Positions 44,461-53,023 of a stretch of DNA of 64,000 nt are shown in pieces (positions within the stretch are counted from its first letter, which is position 1; the number at the start of each line of letters is the position of its first letter). Below the pieces are notes generated by a model. That model was not told where the DNA came from. It was given only the letters and a program-made list of their open reading frames with translations, and searched no databases. The translations under genes were made by a program, and so were the position numbers. The DNA is from Halomonas sp. Bachu 37. Its GTDB lineage: Bacteria; Pseudomonadota; Gammaproteobacteria; Pseudomonadales; Halomonadaceae. The stretch is from the NCBI RefSeq assembly GCF_039691755.1, contig NZ_CP137552.1:1054001-1118000 (forward strand). Direction: 5' to 3'.

Positions 44461-45281
44461 ATGCCCCTCGGCATGAGACCGTGATCCGAGTGCGCGGGCT
44501 GGTTAACCGCTTCGGCAGCCACAGCGTTCACGAAGCGCTCGACCTTGAGCTTTTACGCGGCGAAATACTCGGCGTGGTCGGGGGCTCGGGAACGGGAAAA
44601 TCGGTCCTGCTTCGCAGCATCGTCGGCCTCAAGCCACCCGATGAAGGACGCATTGAGGTATTCGGGCAGGAACTGGCTCACCTCTCTTCCCGGGAGCGAG
44701 CCCAAATGGAGCGGCGGTTCGGCGTGCTCTTTCAACAGGGAGCCTTGTTCAGTTCGATCAACCTGCAGGAGAATATCGCCCTGCCCTTGATAGAGCACGC
44801 CCGGCTATCGCGTGCCGATGCCGAGCACCTTGCTCGCATCAAGCTTTCCCTGGTGGGTCTGCCACCCCAGACTGCACTGCAGTTCCCCGATTCTCTCTCC
44901 GGCGGCATGATAAAGCGAGCCGCCTTGGCCCGGGCCATGGCACTCGATCCCGACGTATTGTTCCTCGATGAACCGACGGCTGGACTCGACCCCATCGGCG
45001 CAGCGGCGTTCGACCGGCTGTTGCTGACCTTGCGGGACGCGCTAGGCTTTAGTGTATTTCTGGTGACTCACGATCTCGACACCCTGTATGCCACTTGTGA
45101 CCGCGTGGCGGTACTGGCGCAAAAACGCGTATTGGTCGCGGATACGCTGGACAAGGTGGCTACAACCGAGGATGAGTGGATTCAGGACTATTTTCATGGT
45201 CCACGCGGCAGAGCCGCTCAGCAGGCCGTCTCGCAACAGCCTCGCCACCTATCATCGCCTGACCAGGAGCCACAATCGTAA
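44454..45281 (+). CDS. MCE-system ABC ATPase (MlaF-like)
   Basis: 275 residues. Walker A GGSGTGKSV, signature LSGGMIKRAALARAM, Walker B VLFLDEPTAGLDP and His switch VTHDLDTL. The GGMIKRAALARA form is typical of MlaF/Mkl ATPases. Start overlaps the permease stop by a few bases, and its own stop touches the start of the MCE gene. Confidence 0.92.
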   Translation: MVNAPRHETVIRVRGLVNRFGSHSVHEALDLELLRGEILGVVGGSGTGKSVLLRSIVGLKPPDEGRIEVFGQELAHLSSRERAQMERRFGVLFQQGALFSSINLQENIALPLIEHARLSRADAEHLARIKLSLVGLPPQTALQFPDSLSGGMIKRAALARAMALDPDVLFLDEPTAGLDPIGAAAFDRLLLTLRDALGFSVFLVTHDLDTLYATCDRVAVLAQKRVLVADTLDKVATTEDEWIQDYFHGPRGRAAQQAVSQQPRHLSSPDQEPQS

Positions 45282-46219
45282 TGGAAACACGCGCCCATCA
45301 TGTCGTGATCGGTTTATTCACCGTGGCAATAACTGTCGCCGCGCTGCTATTTGCATTATGGATCAGCAGAAGCAGTAGTGACCGCGAATACGAGACTTAC
45401 CGCATCCTGTTCGAGCGCAGCGTAAGCGGTCTTTCCACTGGTAGTAAGGTCCAATACAGCGGCATTGAAGTGGGTGAGGTTACCCAGCTTGAATTGGCGC
45501 CGGATGACCCTCGCCAGGTGATTGCGCGGATACGCGTCGGCAGCGGTACTCCGATCAAGGAGGACACGCGAGCACGCCTTGCCTATGCCAACATCACCGG
45601 CAGCATGACCGTGCAGCTGCATGGCGGCACCCCGGAAAGCCCACCGCTGACCAGCTCTAACGATGAACCACCCCTCATCATCGCCGACCCTTCCCCCCTT
45701 GCTACGCTCTTCGATGAAGGCGGTGATATCATCAATAATATCAATACGATACTTGAAAATATCAATGATCTTTTCAATGATCAAAATGCAAAGCAAGCCG
45801 GCAATATTCTTGCCAACCTGTCAGATATTACCGATATGGTGGTCGCTCAGCAGGAAGCGCTGGATACCAACATGAAACTCTTCAGCGAATTGTCGCGCGA
45901 AGCCACGCGCACCGTCACAAGTGTCAATGAGCTCACTCATTCCGTGCAACATTTGCTGGAACAGGAGGGCGAAGCCGCCTTTCGCAATGCTTCTCAGGCC
46001 AGCTCGAGTCTTGCCAATGCCGCACGACATGTCGATCGATTGGTGACGGACAATGCCAGCGCCATCGAAGTCGGCCTGCAGGGAACGCGCGATATCGCTC
46101 CCGCGTTAGAGGAGTTACGCGCCACCTTGTCCAACCTCAACCGTATCACTCGCCGACTCGAGGAAAATCCACGCGACTTTCTACTGGGAGGTGACCGCAT
46201 CGAGGAGTTTCGCCCATGA
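45281..46219 (+). CDS. MCE-domain protein (MlaD-like)
   Basis: 312 residues. One N-terminal membrane helix (about 6-28), then an MCE domain (about 38-118): FERSVSGLSTGSKVQYSGIEVGEVTQLEL ... RARLAYANITGSMTVQLHGG. A long helical tail (about 145-300) resembles the MlaD/PqiB-type barrel or tunnel helix. It anchors in the inner membrane and guides lipids across the periplasm. Overlaps the following lipoprotein gene by ATGA. Confidence 0.9.
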   Translation: METRAHHVVIGLFTVAITVAALLFALWISRSSSDREYETYRILFERSVSGLSTGSKVQYSGIEVGEVTQLELAPDDPRQVIARIRVGSGTPIKEDTRARLAYANITGSMTVQLHGGTPESPPLTSSNDEPPLIIADPSPLATLFDEGGDIINNINTILENINDLFNDQNAKQAGNILANLSDITDMVVAQQEALDTNMKLFSELSREATRTVTSVNELTHSVQHLLEQEGEAAFRNASQASSSLANAARHVDRLVTDNASAIEVGLQGTRDIAPALEELRATLSNLNRITRRLEENPRDFLLGGDRIEEFRP

Positions 46220-46845
46220 TAGCTCACGCCGCACACTCGAAGTGGCTAAGATGGCTCCCCGCCTGCGCCATGGCAATAGCCTCCAGCAGCTGCACCCTCC
46301 TTCCGGAAAAAGAAGCAATAACGCTATATACCCTTCCAGCCGCCCCTATTCCCAGCCAAACACAATCGCCCAGTACAGCCAGCCTAGTGGTGGCTACACC
46401 GGAAGCGGATCGCCTGTTGGACAGCGAAAGAATCGTGGTGGCGCCCGAGCCCAATGTCATCAATATCTACGGTGGCGCGCGCTGGCATGCTACAGCGCCA
46501 ATCATGGTGCGGGAGCGGCTGATCAAGGCACTGCAGCAGAGCGAGCTCTTTACTACCGTGAATAGTGACCGCCTGCCCGGCGATCTGGCACTCATCAGCG
46601 AGCTACGGCGTTTCCAAAGTGAGTACACGCAAGACGTGACACAGGCCGTCATCGAGCTGGATACCCAGTTACGTGACCCGCGGAGCAACCGGCGCCTGGC
46701 CAGCCGCCAGTTTTCCGCAACCGCCATCGCCGAGAACGAGGAAATTCCGAGTGTCGTCGCCGCCTTCGGCGAAGCCGGTGATCAACTCAGTCTTGCCGTC
46801 GTGGAGTGGCTGGCCGAGGAGAGAGACAAGCTTGTCAGTGAATGA
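46216..46845 (+). CDS. ABC-type transport auxiliary lipoprotein (PqiC-like)
   Basis: 209 residues with a lipoprotein signal ending in the lipobox ASSSC (Cys about residue 26), then LLPEKEAITLYTLPAAP. Matches the DUF330/PqiC group: VVVAPEPNVINIYGGARWHATAPIMVRERLIKALQQSELF and YTQDVTQAVIELDTQLRDPRSNRRLASRQF. Such lipoproteins are the outer-membrane partner of MCE systems. Convergent with pxpC, 6 bases apart. Confidence 0.88.
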   Translation: MIAHAAHSKWLRWLPACAMAIASSSCTLLPEKEAITLYTLPAAPIPSQTQSPSTASLVVATPEADRLLDSERIVVAPEPNVINIYGGARWHATAPIMVRERLIKALQQSELFTTVNSDRLPGDLALISELRRFQSEYTQDVTQAVIELDTQLRDPRSNRRLASRQFSATAIAENEEIPSVVAAFGEAGDQLSLAVVEWLAEERDKLVSE

Positions 46846-46851
46846 GTCCCG

Positions 46852-47829
46852 TCAACGCGCATCATCGATTCGTGCGCGAAAAGCCCGCGCCTGCGTCAAC
46901 GCCCATTCATGTGAAACCGGGCGTATCCTTACCTCCCGACCCGGCAGGCATTGCGCCAGGCGCGAGGCTCCCAGCGGGGTCAAGGCGCCGAGACGCGGAT
47001 AACCACCAATGGTCTGGCGATCGTTGAGCAGTACGATCGGCTGGCCATCGGGAGGGACCTGGACCGCTCCAAGGCCGATCCCTTCGGAGATCATGCTCGT
47101 TATATCGCTCTCGAGTCTGGGTCCGCGCAGTCGAACTCCCATGCGGTCGGCACGATCATCGACTTTCCAAGGCTGATTGAAGGCCGCAAACAGGCTGGCA
47201 CCCGAAAAGCGCCCGACTTGCGCCCCCGGGATCAGCGGCAACTCACACGTCTGGTCATAATCAGGAATTTCCTGATGCGGTACCTGGCGATGGCGAGTCA
47301 CCGGATCAATCTCAGCCACCCGAAGTTTGTCGCCTGCTTTCAAGGCGACCCCTTGGCCATCATGGCCCCCTAGCCCTTCTCTCACCACCGCTGAAACGCT
47401 ATCGAGAACCGGGTCGGCCTGAAAGCCACCCGTTACGGCAAGATAAGCGCGTACCCCAGAAACCGGCGCACCGAAGCACAACCGCTGTCCCGGCATAAGC
47501 GTGGCTGTCCGCCACAAGGGAGCGGGACGCCCCTCCAGCATCACGCCGAGATCCGCCCCGCACACGGCAATATTCAAGCGCTTGGTGGCTTCAAGCGTCA
47601 AACCACCTAGCGTTACTTCCAACGCCGCACTCCCCCAACCGTTCCCCACCAAGGCATTGGCCCATGCCCATGCATGCAAATCCACCGGACCACCTTGGGT
47701 AACCCCCAGGTGACGCACGCCGAAACGCCCGGCATCCTGTAGCAAAGCCAAGGGTCCGGCCTGGATTACACGCAACCCCTCGGCAGCGGGCGAAGAAGAA
47801 ACGGATGCAAGTGTTCTGGCTTGATTCAC
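46852..47829 (-). CDS. pxpC: 5-oxoprolinase subunit C (biotin-dependent carboxylase-like)
   Basis: 325 residues from a GTG at 47829 that overlaps the pxpB stop (GTGA). KipA/AHS2 family signature: VIQAGPLALLQDAGRFGVRHLGVTQGGPVDLHAWAWANALVGN, and VQVPPDGQPIVLLNDRQTIGGYPRLGALTPLGASRLAQCLPG. With PxpA and PxpB it hydrolyses 5-oxoproline (pyroglutamate) to glutamate using ATP. Confidence 0.92.
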   Translation of the reverse strand: MNQARTLASVSSSPAAEGLRVIQAGPLALLQDAGRFGVRHLGVTQGGPVDLHAWAWANALVGNGWGSAALEVTLGGLTLEATKRLNIAVCGADLGVMLEGRPAPLWRTATLMPGQRLCFGAPVSGVRAYLAVTGGFQADPVLDSVSAVVREGLGGHDGQGVALKAGDKLRVAEIDPVTRHRQVPHQEIPDYDQTCELPLIPGAQVGRFSGASLFAAFNQPWKVDDRADRMGVRLRGPRLESDITSMISEGIGLGAVQVPPDGQPIVLLNDRQTIGGYPRLGALTPLGASRLAQCLPGREVRIRPVSHEWALTQARAFRARIDDAR

Positions 47830-48569
47830 TTCGCTTTCCCCTTTTCTCCCGTAATGGTTGTTGATGACTCCATAGGCCGGATATCGCCCCCCAGTTTTTT
47901 GTATTCACCGAAAGATAACGGTATAAATCTGACTCGATCTCCTACCTGCAGCAAGCTGAAGCCTTGTCGATGGCGATCGAACAACGTGGCGGGAGTTCGG
48001 CCTAGAATATTCCATCCTCCGGGACTCACAAGGGGATAAGCTGCCGTCTGCCGCCCCGCCAGGGCAACGCTTCCCGCCGGTATTCGCTGGCGCGGCGTCT
48101 CCAGCCTTGGCGTTTCTATGCGCGAGTCGACACTGCCCATGAAAGCAAAACCGGGAGCAAAGCCCAACGCAAATACTCGGTACAGCTTGTCTGAATGACA
48201 GTCGATGACGGCTTGTAGCTCCATACCTGCGCGCTCGGCCACACGCGGCAAGTCCGCGGCAAAGCGTACGTCGTAACAGACTGGTACTTCTTTGATCTTC
48301 CCCGAACCCAGGCTGGTACCAGGCTCCAGAGTGGCTAACAGCGATGCCAGAACCTCACGCGCCTGGCCGGGCGCCAGCGTGAAGGGGTCGAATATCACCA
48401 GCAGCGTGGTGTAGGAAGGAATCAAGTCGACCAGTGCCTTCCCGAATGCTGCCTCGCAGCGTTTGGCCAAGGCGCTCAACCAGGCCACGTTGGTTTCCTC
48501 GATTTCGTCGAACAGCCGCACCAGCCAACCGTCAAGGCCGGCAGATTCGATACGTGGCAAATGACTCAT
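47826..48569 (-). CDS. pxpB: 5-oxoprolinase subunit B (KipI-like)
   Basis: 247 residues, AHS1 family: [104 protein letters not shown]. Overlaps pxpA by ATGA and pxpC by GTGA, so the three subunits are translationally coupled. Confidence 0.92.
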   Translation of the reverse strand: MSHLPRIESAGLDGWLVRLFDEIEETNVAWLSALAKRCEAAFGKALVDLIPSYTTLLVIFDPFTLAPGQAREVLASLLATLEPGTSLGSGKIKEVPVCYDVRFAADLPRVAERAGMELQAVIDCHSDKLYRVFALGFAPGFAFMGSVDSRIETPRLETPRQRIPAGSVALAGRQTAAYPLVSPGGWNILGRTPATLFDRHRQGFSLLQVGDRVRFIPLSFGEYKKLGGDIRPMESSTTITGEKGKAK

Positions 48570-49315
48570 GACGCCAGCTCGTCCAGCGCACTACGGATGG
48601 CTTTCACGGCAGCAATCGATTCGGGGTTGTCACCGTGAACGCAAAGCGTATCGGCATGAAGCACCAGTTCCCTTCCGTCACTTGCGATCAAGGGAAGTCC
48701 ACGGGCGATGCGCGTTGCCTGTTCGACGATGACTGCCGGATCGTGATGAACCGCCCCTCTCTCCCGTCGTGACACCAGGCGCCCGGCGCCATCATAGGCT
48801 CGATCGGCAAAGGCCTCGAACCACAGGGTAACGCCATGTTGCGCCGCGAGGTCGCTTACAGCAGACGTGTCCCGAGTCGCCATGGTCATCAACGGCAGCG
48901 CAGGATCGAAAGCCAGGATCGCCCGCATCACCGCCGAAAAAATTTCCGGGTCGCGGCTCATGTCGTTGTAGAGCGCACCATGGGGTTTCACGTAGCCCAG
49001 GCTCATGCCTTCGGCCTTGCAGATACCGTCCAGGGCTCCGATTTGATAAAGCACGAAGTTTTCCACTTCCTGCGGTGAGCAAACCATCGAACGACGCCCG
49101 AATCCGACCAGATCGGGGTAGGCCGGATGCGCCCCCACAGTCACCCCGTGCTCTTTCGCCAGACGAACCGTTGCCCGCATCACATCAGGATCTGAAGCGT
49201 GATAGCCACAAGCAACGTTTGCCAGATGAACGTGAGGCATAACCTCATGATCCATCCCCATGATCCAAGAACCGAAGCTCTCACCCATATCGGCATTGAG
49301 CTGTAGATGTTTCAT
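48566..49315 (-). CDS. pxpA: 5-oxoprolinase subunit A (LamB/YcsF family)
   Basis: 249 residues from the ATG at 49315, with GGAG upstream; an in-frame start at 49372 adds an unrelated leader. [38 protein letters not shown] start, [28 protein letters not shown] and [21 protein letters not shown] are the family signatures. First gene of pxpABC, divergent from the TRAP transporter genes. Confidence 0.93.
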   Translation of the reverse strand: MKHLQLNADMGESFGSWIMGMDHEVMPHVHLANVACGYHASDPDVMRATVRLAKEHGVTVGAHPAYPDLVGFGRRSMVCSPQEVENFVLYQIGALDGICKAEGMSLGYVKPHGALYNDMSRDPEIFSAVMRAILAFDPALPLMTMATRDTSAVSDLAAQHGVTLWFEAFADRAYDGAGRLVSRRERGAVHHDPAVIVEQATRIARGLPLIASDGRELVLHADTLCVHGDNPESIAAVKAIRSALDELAS

Positions 49316-49380
49316 GGAAGACTCCACAATCTGTTTTAAAAACAATTTATCAACGTTTTGACGATAAAACACCGTCCATT

Positions 49381-49401
49381 AGTCGACACTACGTTGACTA
49401 G
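49381..49401. promoter_or_regulatory. Imperfect palindrome in the pxpA / dctP divergent region
   Basis: TAGTCGAC-ACTAC-GTTGACTA, with 7 of 8 arm positions pairing, in the 210-base spacer between pxpA and dctP. GTTTT-GACGAT-AAAAC lies close by (49356-49371). A candidate operator for the MarR-type regulator encoded at the end of the TRAP operon. Confidence 0.4.
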
Positions 49402-49525
49402 ACATTGAGCAGATCCTTAACCTTCGCTAGTACAGTCGCTATGCTGAATGTGGCTGGCACTGGTAGCCAGTGGATTTGGCCGTCCAGTCGACCTGATAAC
49501 AACATCCGATAACCGAGGAATCACC

Positions 49526-50530
49526 ATGACCTCTCGCTATTCGAAACTCTCTTTATTAACCACTGCCGCCGCTCTGGGTATTGGTCTCGCCGGCCTGAGC
49601 ACCACCGCCCAGGCTGCCACCGAATGGGATATGCCGACCCCTTATGGCGATCGTACTTTCCATACTGTGAATATTCGTGAGTTTGCCGATGACGTCCGCG
49701 AAGCCACCGATGGCGAGCTGGACATTACCGTCCATTCCAATGGATCACTGATCGGCCATGCCGAGATCAAGAATTCGGTGCGTCGTGGCATCGTGCCCAT
49801 CGGCGAGCTGATCATGTCTCGTTTGGCCAATGAAAATCCCATCTTCGAAGTGGACTCCGTGCCCTACCTGGCTAGTAGCTACGACGATGCCTGGTCATTG
49901 TGGGAAGCCTCTCGAGACATCATAGCCGAGGAACTTGAACAACAAGGATTGCGCCTATTGTTCGCTGTGCCATGGCCACCGCAAGGGATATACACCAACA
50001 AGGCCATCGAGACCGGCGACGACCTCGAGAATCTGAGCATGCGAGCCTATAACACCGCCAGCGAGCGCATCGCTCAGCTCACCGGTGCAGTCCCGACCCA
50101 GGTCGAAGTGCCCGATATCCCCACTGCCTTCAGTACCGGTCGTGTCGAGGCCATGATCACCTCTCCCGCCACCGGCGCTGATACCAAGGCATGGGACTAT
50201 CTGAGCCATTTCAACCACGCTCAGCTATGGCTACCCAAGAACATGATCATCGTCAGTGAAAAAGCCTTCTCGCGCCTCGATGAAGCCACTCAGCAGGCCG
50301 TGCTCGACGCTGCCGCCGAAGCAGAGACACGCGGTTGGGACATGAGCCGTCAGGAGACCGATGACGCCATCGCCGTGCTCGAGGAGAACGGCATCGTTGT
50401 CAGCGAGCCCAGCGAGGAATTGGCCGAGACCCTTCGGAAAGTCGGCGAGACCATGACCGATGAGTGGGTCGAAAGCGCCGGTGAACAGGGACAGACCATC
50501 CTCGACGCCTACGAAAACAATCGGGAGTAA
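49526..50530 (+). CDS. TRAP transporter substrate-binding protein (DctP)
   Basis: 334 residues from the ATG at 49526, which follows GAGG and begins a clear signal peptide (about 1-31, ending TTAQA). DctP fold: TPYGDRTFHTVNIREFADDVREATDGELDITVHSNGSLIG, FEVDSVPYLASSYDDAWSLW, and LSMRAYNTASERIAQLTGAVPTQVEVPDIPTAFSTGRVEAM with the conserved Arg of the carboxylate site. Binds an organic acid in the periplasm; the neighbouring pxpABC suggests 5-oxoproline. Confidence 0.9.
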   Translation: MTSRYSKLSLLTTAAALGIGLAGLSTTAQAATEWDMPTPYGDRTFHTVNIREFADDVREATDGELDITVHSNGSLIGHAEIKNSVRRGIVPIGELIMSRLANENPIFEVDSVPYLASSYDDAWSLWEASRDIIAEELEQQGLRLLFAVPWPPQGIYTNKAIETGDDLENLSMRAYNTASERIAQLTGAVPTQVEVPDIPTAFSTGRVEAMITSPATGADTKAWDYLSHFNHAQLWLPKNMIIVSEKAFSRLDEATQQAVLDAAAEAETRGWDMSRQETDDAIAVLEENGIVVSEPSEELAETLRKVGETMTDEWVESAGEQGQTILDAYENNRE

Positions 50531-50602
50531 TCCCAACCCGACCGCCCCGGCTACTTCATTCAGCACGGCCGGGGCGCTCCTGGCCTACTCGGGGATTTTT
50601 TC

Positions 50603-51154
50603 ATGACCTATCGACTGCGCCCTCTCTACAATTTGGGCGGCTATCTGGCGGCTACCTGCCTTACGCTTATATGCCTGCTCATCACTGCCCAGATTGTCGG
50701 ACGAATCATTGATCGTATCATCACGGGAATCGGCGGTGACCGAATCGGCCTTGCCATCCCCGGCCTCTCGGAAATATCAGGCTTTCTGCTGGTCGGCGCC
50801 AGTTTCCTCGGGCTGGCATATACGTTCGTGCATGGCGGGCATATTCGCGTGACATTGCTGATCGGCCGTCTCCCACCGGCAACCCGGGTCTGGTTCGAGG
50901 TATTCTGCCTTGCCATCGCCCTTGCACTCAGTGTCTACCTGGCATGGAATCTCTATTGGCTGCTGGATGACAGCATCGCCTTCAACGAGACTTCTTACGG
51001 CCTGCTGCGAATTCCCTTGTGGATTCCCCAATCGGCGATGCTCGCCGGCGTGGCCCTGCTGTGTCTCGCCCTGCTGGAGAGCGCCCTTTACACTCTGACC
51101 ACGGCCATCCGTGATCCACACGACTTCATCGTCGATGACAGCGGCCCCGAGTGA
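50603..51154 (+). CDS. TRAP transporter small permease (DctQ)
   Basis: 183 residues, four hydrophobic helices (about 12-30, 52-72, 88-108, 130-155). The FLLVGASFLGLAYTFVHGGHIRVTLLI motif is typical of DctQ. Lies between dctP and dctM in one operon. Confidence 0.9.
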   Translation: MTYRLRPLYNLGGYLAATCLTLICLLITAQIVGRIIDRIITGIGGDRIGLAIPGLSEISGFLLVGASFLGLAYTFVHGGHIRVTLLIGRLPPATRVWFEVFCLAIALALSVYLAWNLYWLLDDSIAFNETSYGLLRIPLWIPQSAMLAGVALLCLALLESALYTLTTAIRDPHDFIVDDSGPE

Positions 51155-51169
51155 GCCCGGAGAATCCCC

Positions 51170-52468
51170 ATGCTTGTTATGTTGACCTTGCTCTTCGGCG
51201 TCCTTCTCGTACTGCTCGGCAGCGGTGTCTGGGTCGCCTTTTCCCTACTGGGCCTGGGCTGGCTGGGTCTTTCGCAGTTCACTTCGATTCCCACCGGCGA
51301 TGTCATGGCCTCCGATATCTGGGGTTCCAGCTATAGCTGGGAGCTGACCGCCCTGCCGATGTTCATCTGGATGGGCGAGATACTGTTCCGTTCGCGTCTC
51401 GCCGACGACATGTTCACCGGGCTGTCGCCCTGGATGCAGCGTATACCCGGTCGCCTGTTGCATACCAACGTGGTGGGTTGCGGTCTCTTTGCCGCCGTGT
51501 CAGGTTCCTCCGCGGCTACCTGCGCCACCATGGGCAAGATGACCATTCCGGAGCTGACCCGTCGCGGCTATGACGAACAGCTGGTCATCGGCACTTTGGC
51601 CGGCTCCGCCACGTTGGGACTGCTGATTCCGCCCTCGATCATACTCATCGTCTTTGGCGTGGCCACCGACCAGTCCATCGCTCGTCTTTTCGTGGCCGGC
51701 ATCCTGCCAGGACTGATGCTGATTTCGTTGTTCGCCCTCTACCTGATGCTGTGGTCCTGGCGCCATCCTGATCGTGTGCCCCCTGCCGAGGCGGGCCTGC
51801 CGATAGGCGAGAAGCTGAAACGCTCACGGCGATTGATCCCCATGCTGGCATTGATCATCGGTGTGATCGGTTCCATCTATACCGGCCTGGCCTCCCCCAC
51901 CGAGGCGGCAGCCGTCGGTGTGGTGCTGTCGCTGCTGCTCGCTCGCGTCCAGGGCAGCATGGGTCTCACCATGTTCCGCGATGCGCTGCTGGGTGCGGTG
52001 CGCACCTCCACCATGATCGCCTTCATTCTTGCCGGGGCCTCCTTTCTCACCGCTGCCATGGGCTTTACCGGCTTGCCCAGCGACCTTGCTGCCTGGATCG
52101 GCACTATGGGGCTTTCTCCCTGGATGCTGCTCGTCGCCTTGACGATATTCTTTATCCTGCTGGGTTGCTTTCTCGACGGTATTTCGGTGGTGGTACTGAC
52201 CACTTCCATCATGCTGCCCATGGTGGAAGCGGCAGGCATCGACCTGATATGGTTCGGTATCTTTCTGGTAATCGTGGTTGAAATGTCTCAGATCACACCG
52301 CCAGTCGGCTTCAATCTGTTCGTCCTGCAGGGCATGACCGGTCGCAATATACTCAGCATTGCCTGGGCGGCCATGCCCTTCTTCTTCCTGATGATGCTTG
52401 GCGTGGTGTTGATCAGCCTCTTTCCCGGTATCGTCACCTGGCTACCCGAAGTCATGGCCAATCGTTAA
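51170..52468 (+). CDS. TRAP transporter large permease (DctM)
   Basis: 432 residues, about 12 helices. Hallmarks: ALPMFIWMGEILFRSRLADDMF, VVGCGLFAAVSGSSAATCATMGKMTIPELTRRGYDEQLVIGTLAGSATLGLLIPPSIILIVFGVATD and EMSQITPPVGFNLFVLQGM. Na+-coupled importer subunit partnering DctQ and DctP. Confidence 0.93.
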   Translation: MLVMLTLLFGVLLVLLGSGVWVAFSLLGLGWLGLSQFTSIPTGDVMASDIWGSSYSWELTALPMFIWMGEILFRSRLADDMFTGLSPWMQRIPGRLLHTNVVGCGLFAAVSGSSAATCATMGKMTIPELTRRGYDEQLVIGTLAGSATLGLLIPPSIILIVFGVATDQSIARLFVAGILPGLMLISLFALYLMLWSWRHPDRVPPAEAGLPIGEKLKRSRRLIPMLALIIGVIGSIYTGLASPTEAAAVGVVLSLLLARVQGSMGLTMFRDALLGAVRTSTMIAFILAGASFLTAAMGFTGLPSDLAAWIGTMGLSPWMLLVALTIFFILLGCFLDGISVVVLTTSIMLPMVEAAGIDLIWFGIFLVIVVEMSQITPPVGFNLFVLQGMTGRNILSIAWAAMPFFFLMMLGVVLISLFPGIVTWLPEVMANR

Positions 52469-52485
52469 AAAAACAAGGAGTGTTC

Positions 52486-53004
52486 ATGTCGGTCAAGCCA
52501 AAACCGAGGGGACCCATCGTCTCCTCGGAGCATCTATCGCACAGCTCCCAGGAACTTTCCGAGTTCGAATTCGGCCTCATCATTTCCGGCAACGCCTTCC
52601 ATCGCTGGATGGTGCGCTGCATGACCGCTACGGGCTATCCGGAGCTTAGCTCACTGGATGTGCTGGTACTGCATAGCGTCAATCATCGCAAGCGGGCCAA
52701 GCGACAATCCGATATCTGCCTGGTACTCAACGTGGAGGACACCCATACCGTGACCTATGCGCTGAAGAAGCTGGGGAGACTGGGACTGGTCAGTGGCGAA
52801 AAACAGGGCAAGGAAACGTTTTTCTGCACCACCGATGAGGGCCGAGAATCCTGTAGGAAATATGCGGAGATCCGCGAGGCCTGTCTGGTGGAATCGCTCT
52901 CCTCCATGGGAGTCGAGCCGGAGGAAATGAGTCGCTTGGCGGGCATGCTACGCGCCATGTCGGGTCTCTATGACCAGGCCGCCCGGGCTGCGGCATCGCT
53001 TTAA
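52486..53004 (+). CDS. MarR-type winged-helix regulator of the TRAP operon
   Basis: 172 residues from the ATG at 52486, with AAGGAG at 6 bases; a GTG two codons earlier is too close to it. Central winged helix: SSLDVLVLHSVNHRKRAKRQSDICLVLNVEDTHTVTYALKKLGRLGLVSGEKQGKETFFCTTDEGRE. The RA..LSDI...LNVEDTHTVTYALKKL pattern is a known MarR subgroup (YkmA-like) often found with transporter operons. Last gene of dctPQM and likely regulator of the divergent pxp/TRAP promoters. Confidence 0.82.
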   Translation: MSVKPKPRGPIVSSEHLSHSSQELSEFEFGLIISGNAFHRWMVRCMTATGYPELSSLDVLVLHSVNHRKRAKRQSDICLVLNVEDTHTVTYALKKLGRLGLVSGEKQGKETFFCTTDEGRESCRKYAEIREACLVESLSSMGVEPEEMSRLAGMLRAMSGLYDQAARAAASL

Positions 53005-53023
53005 GCATCGCCAGGATTCCTGG

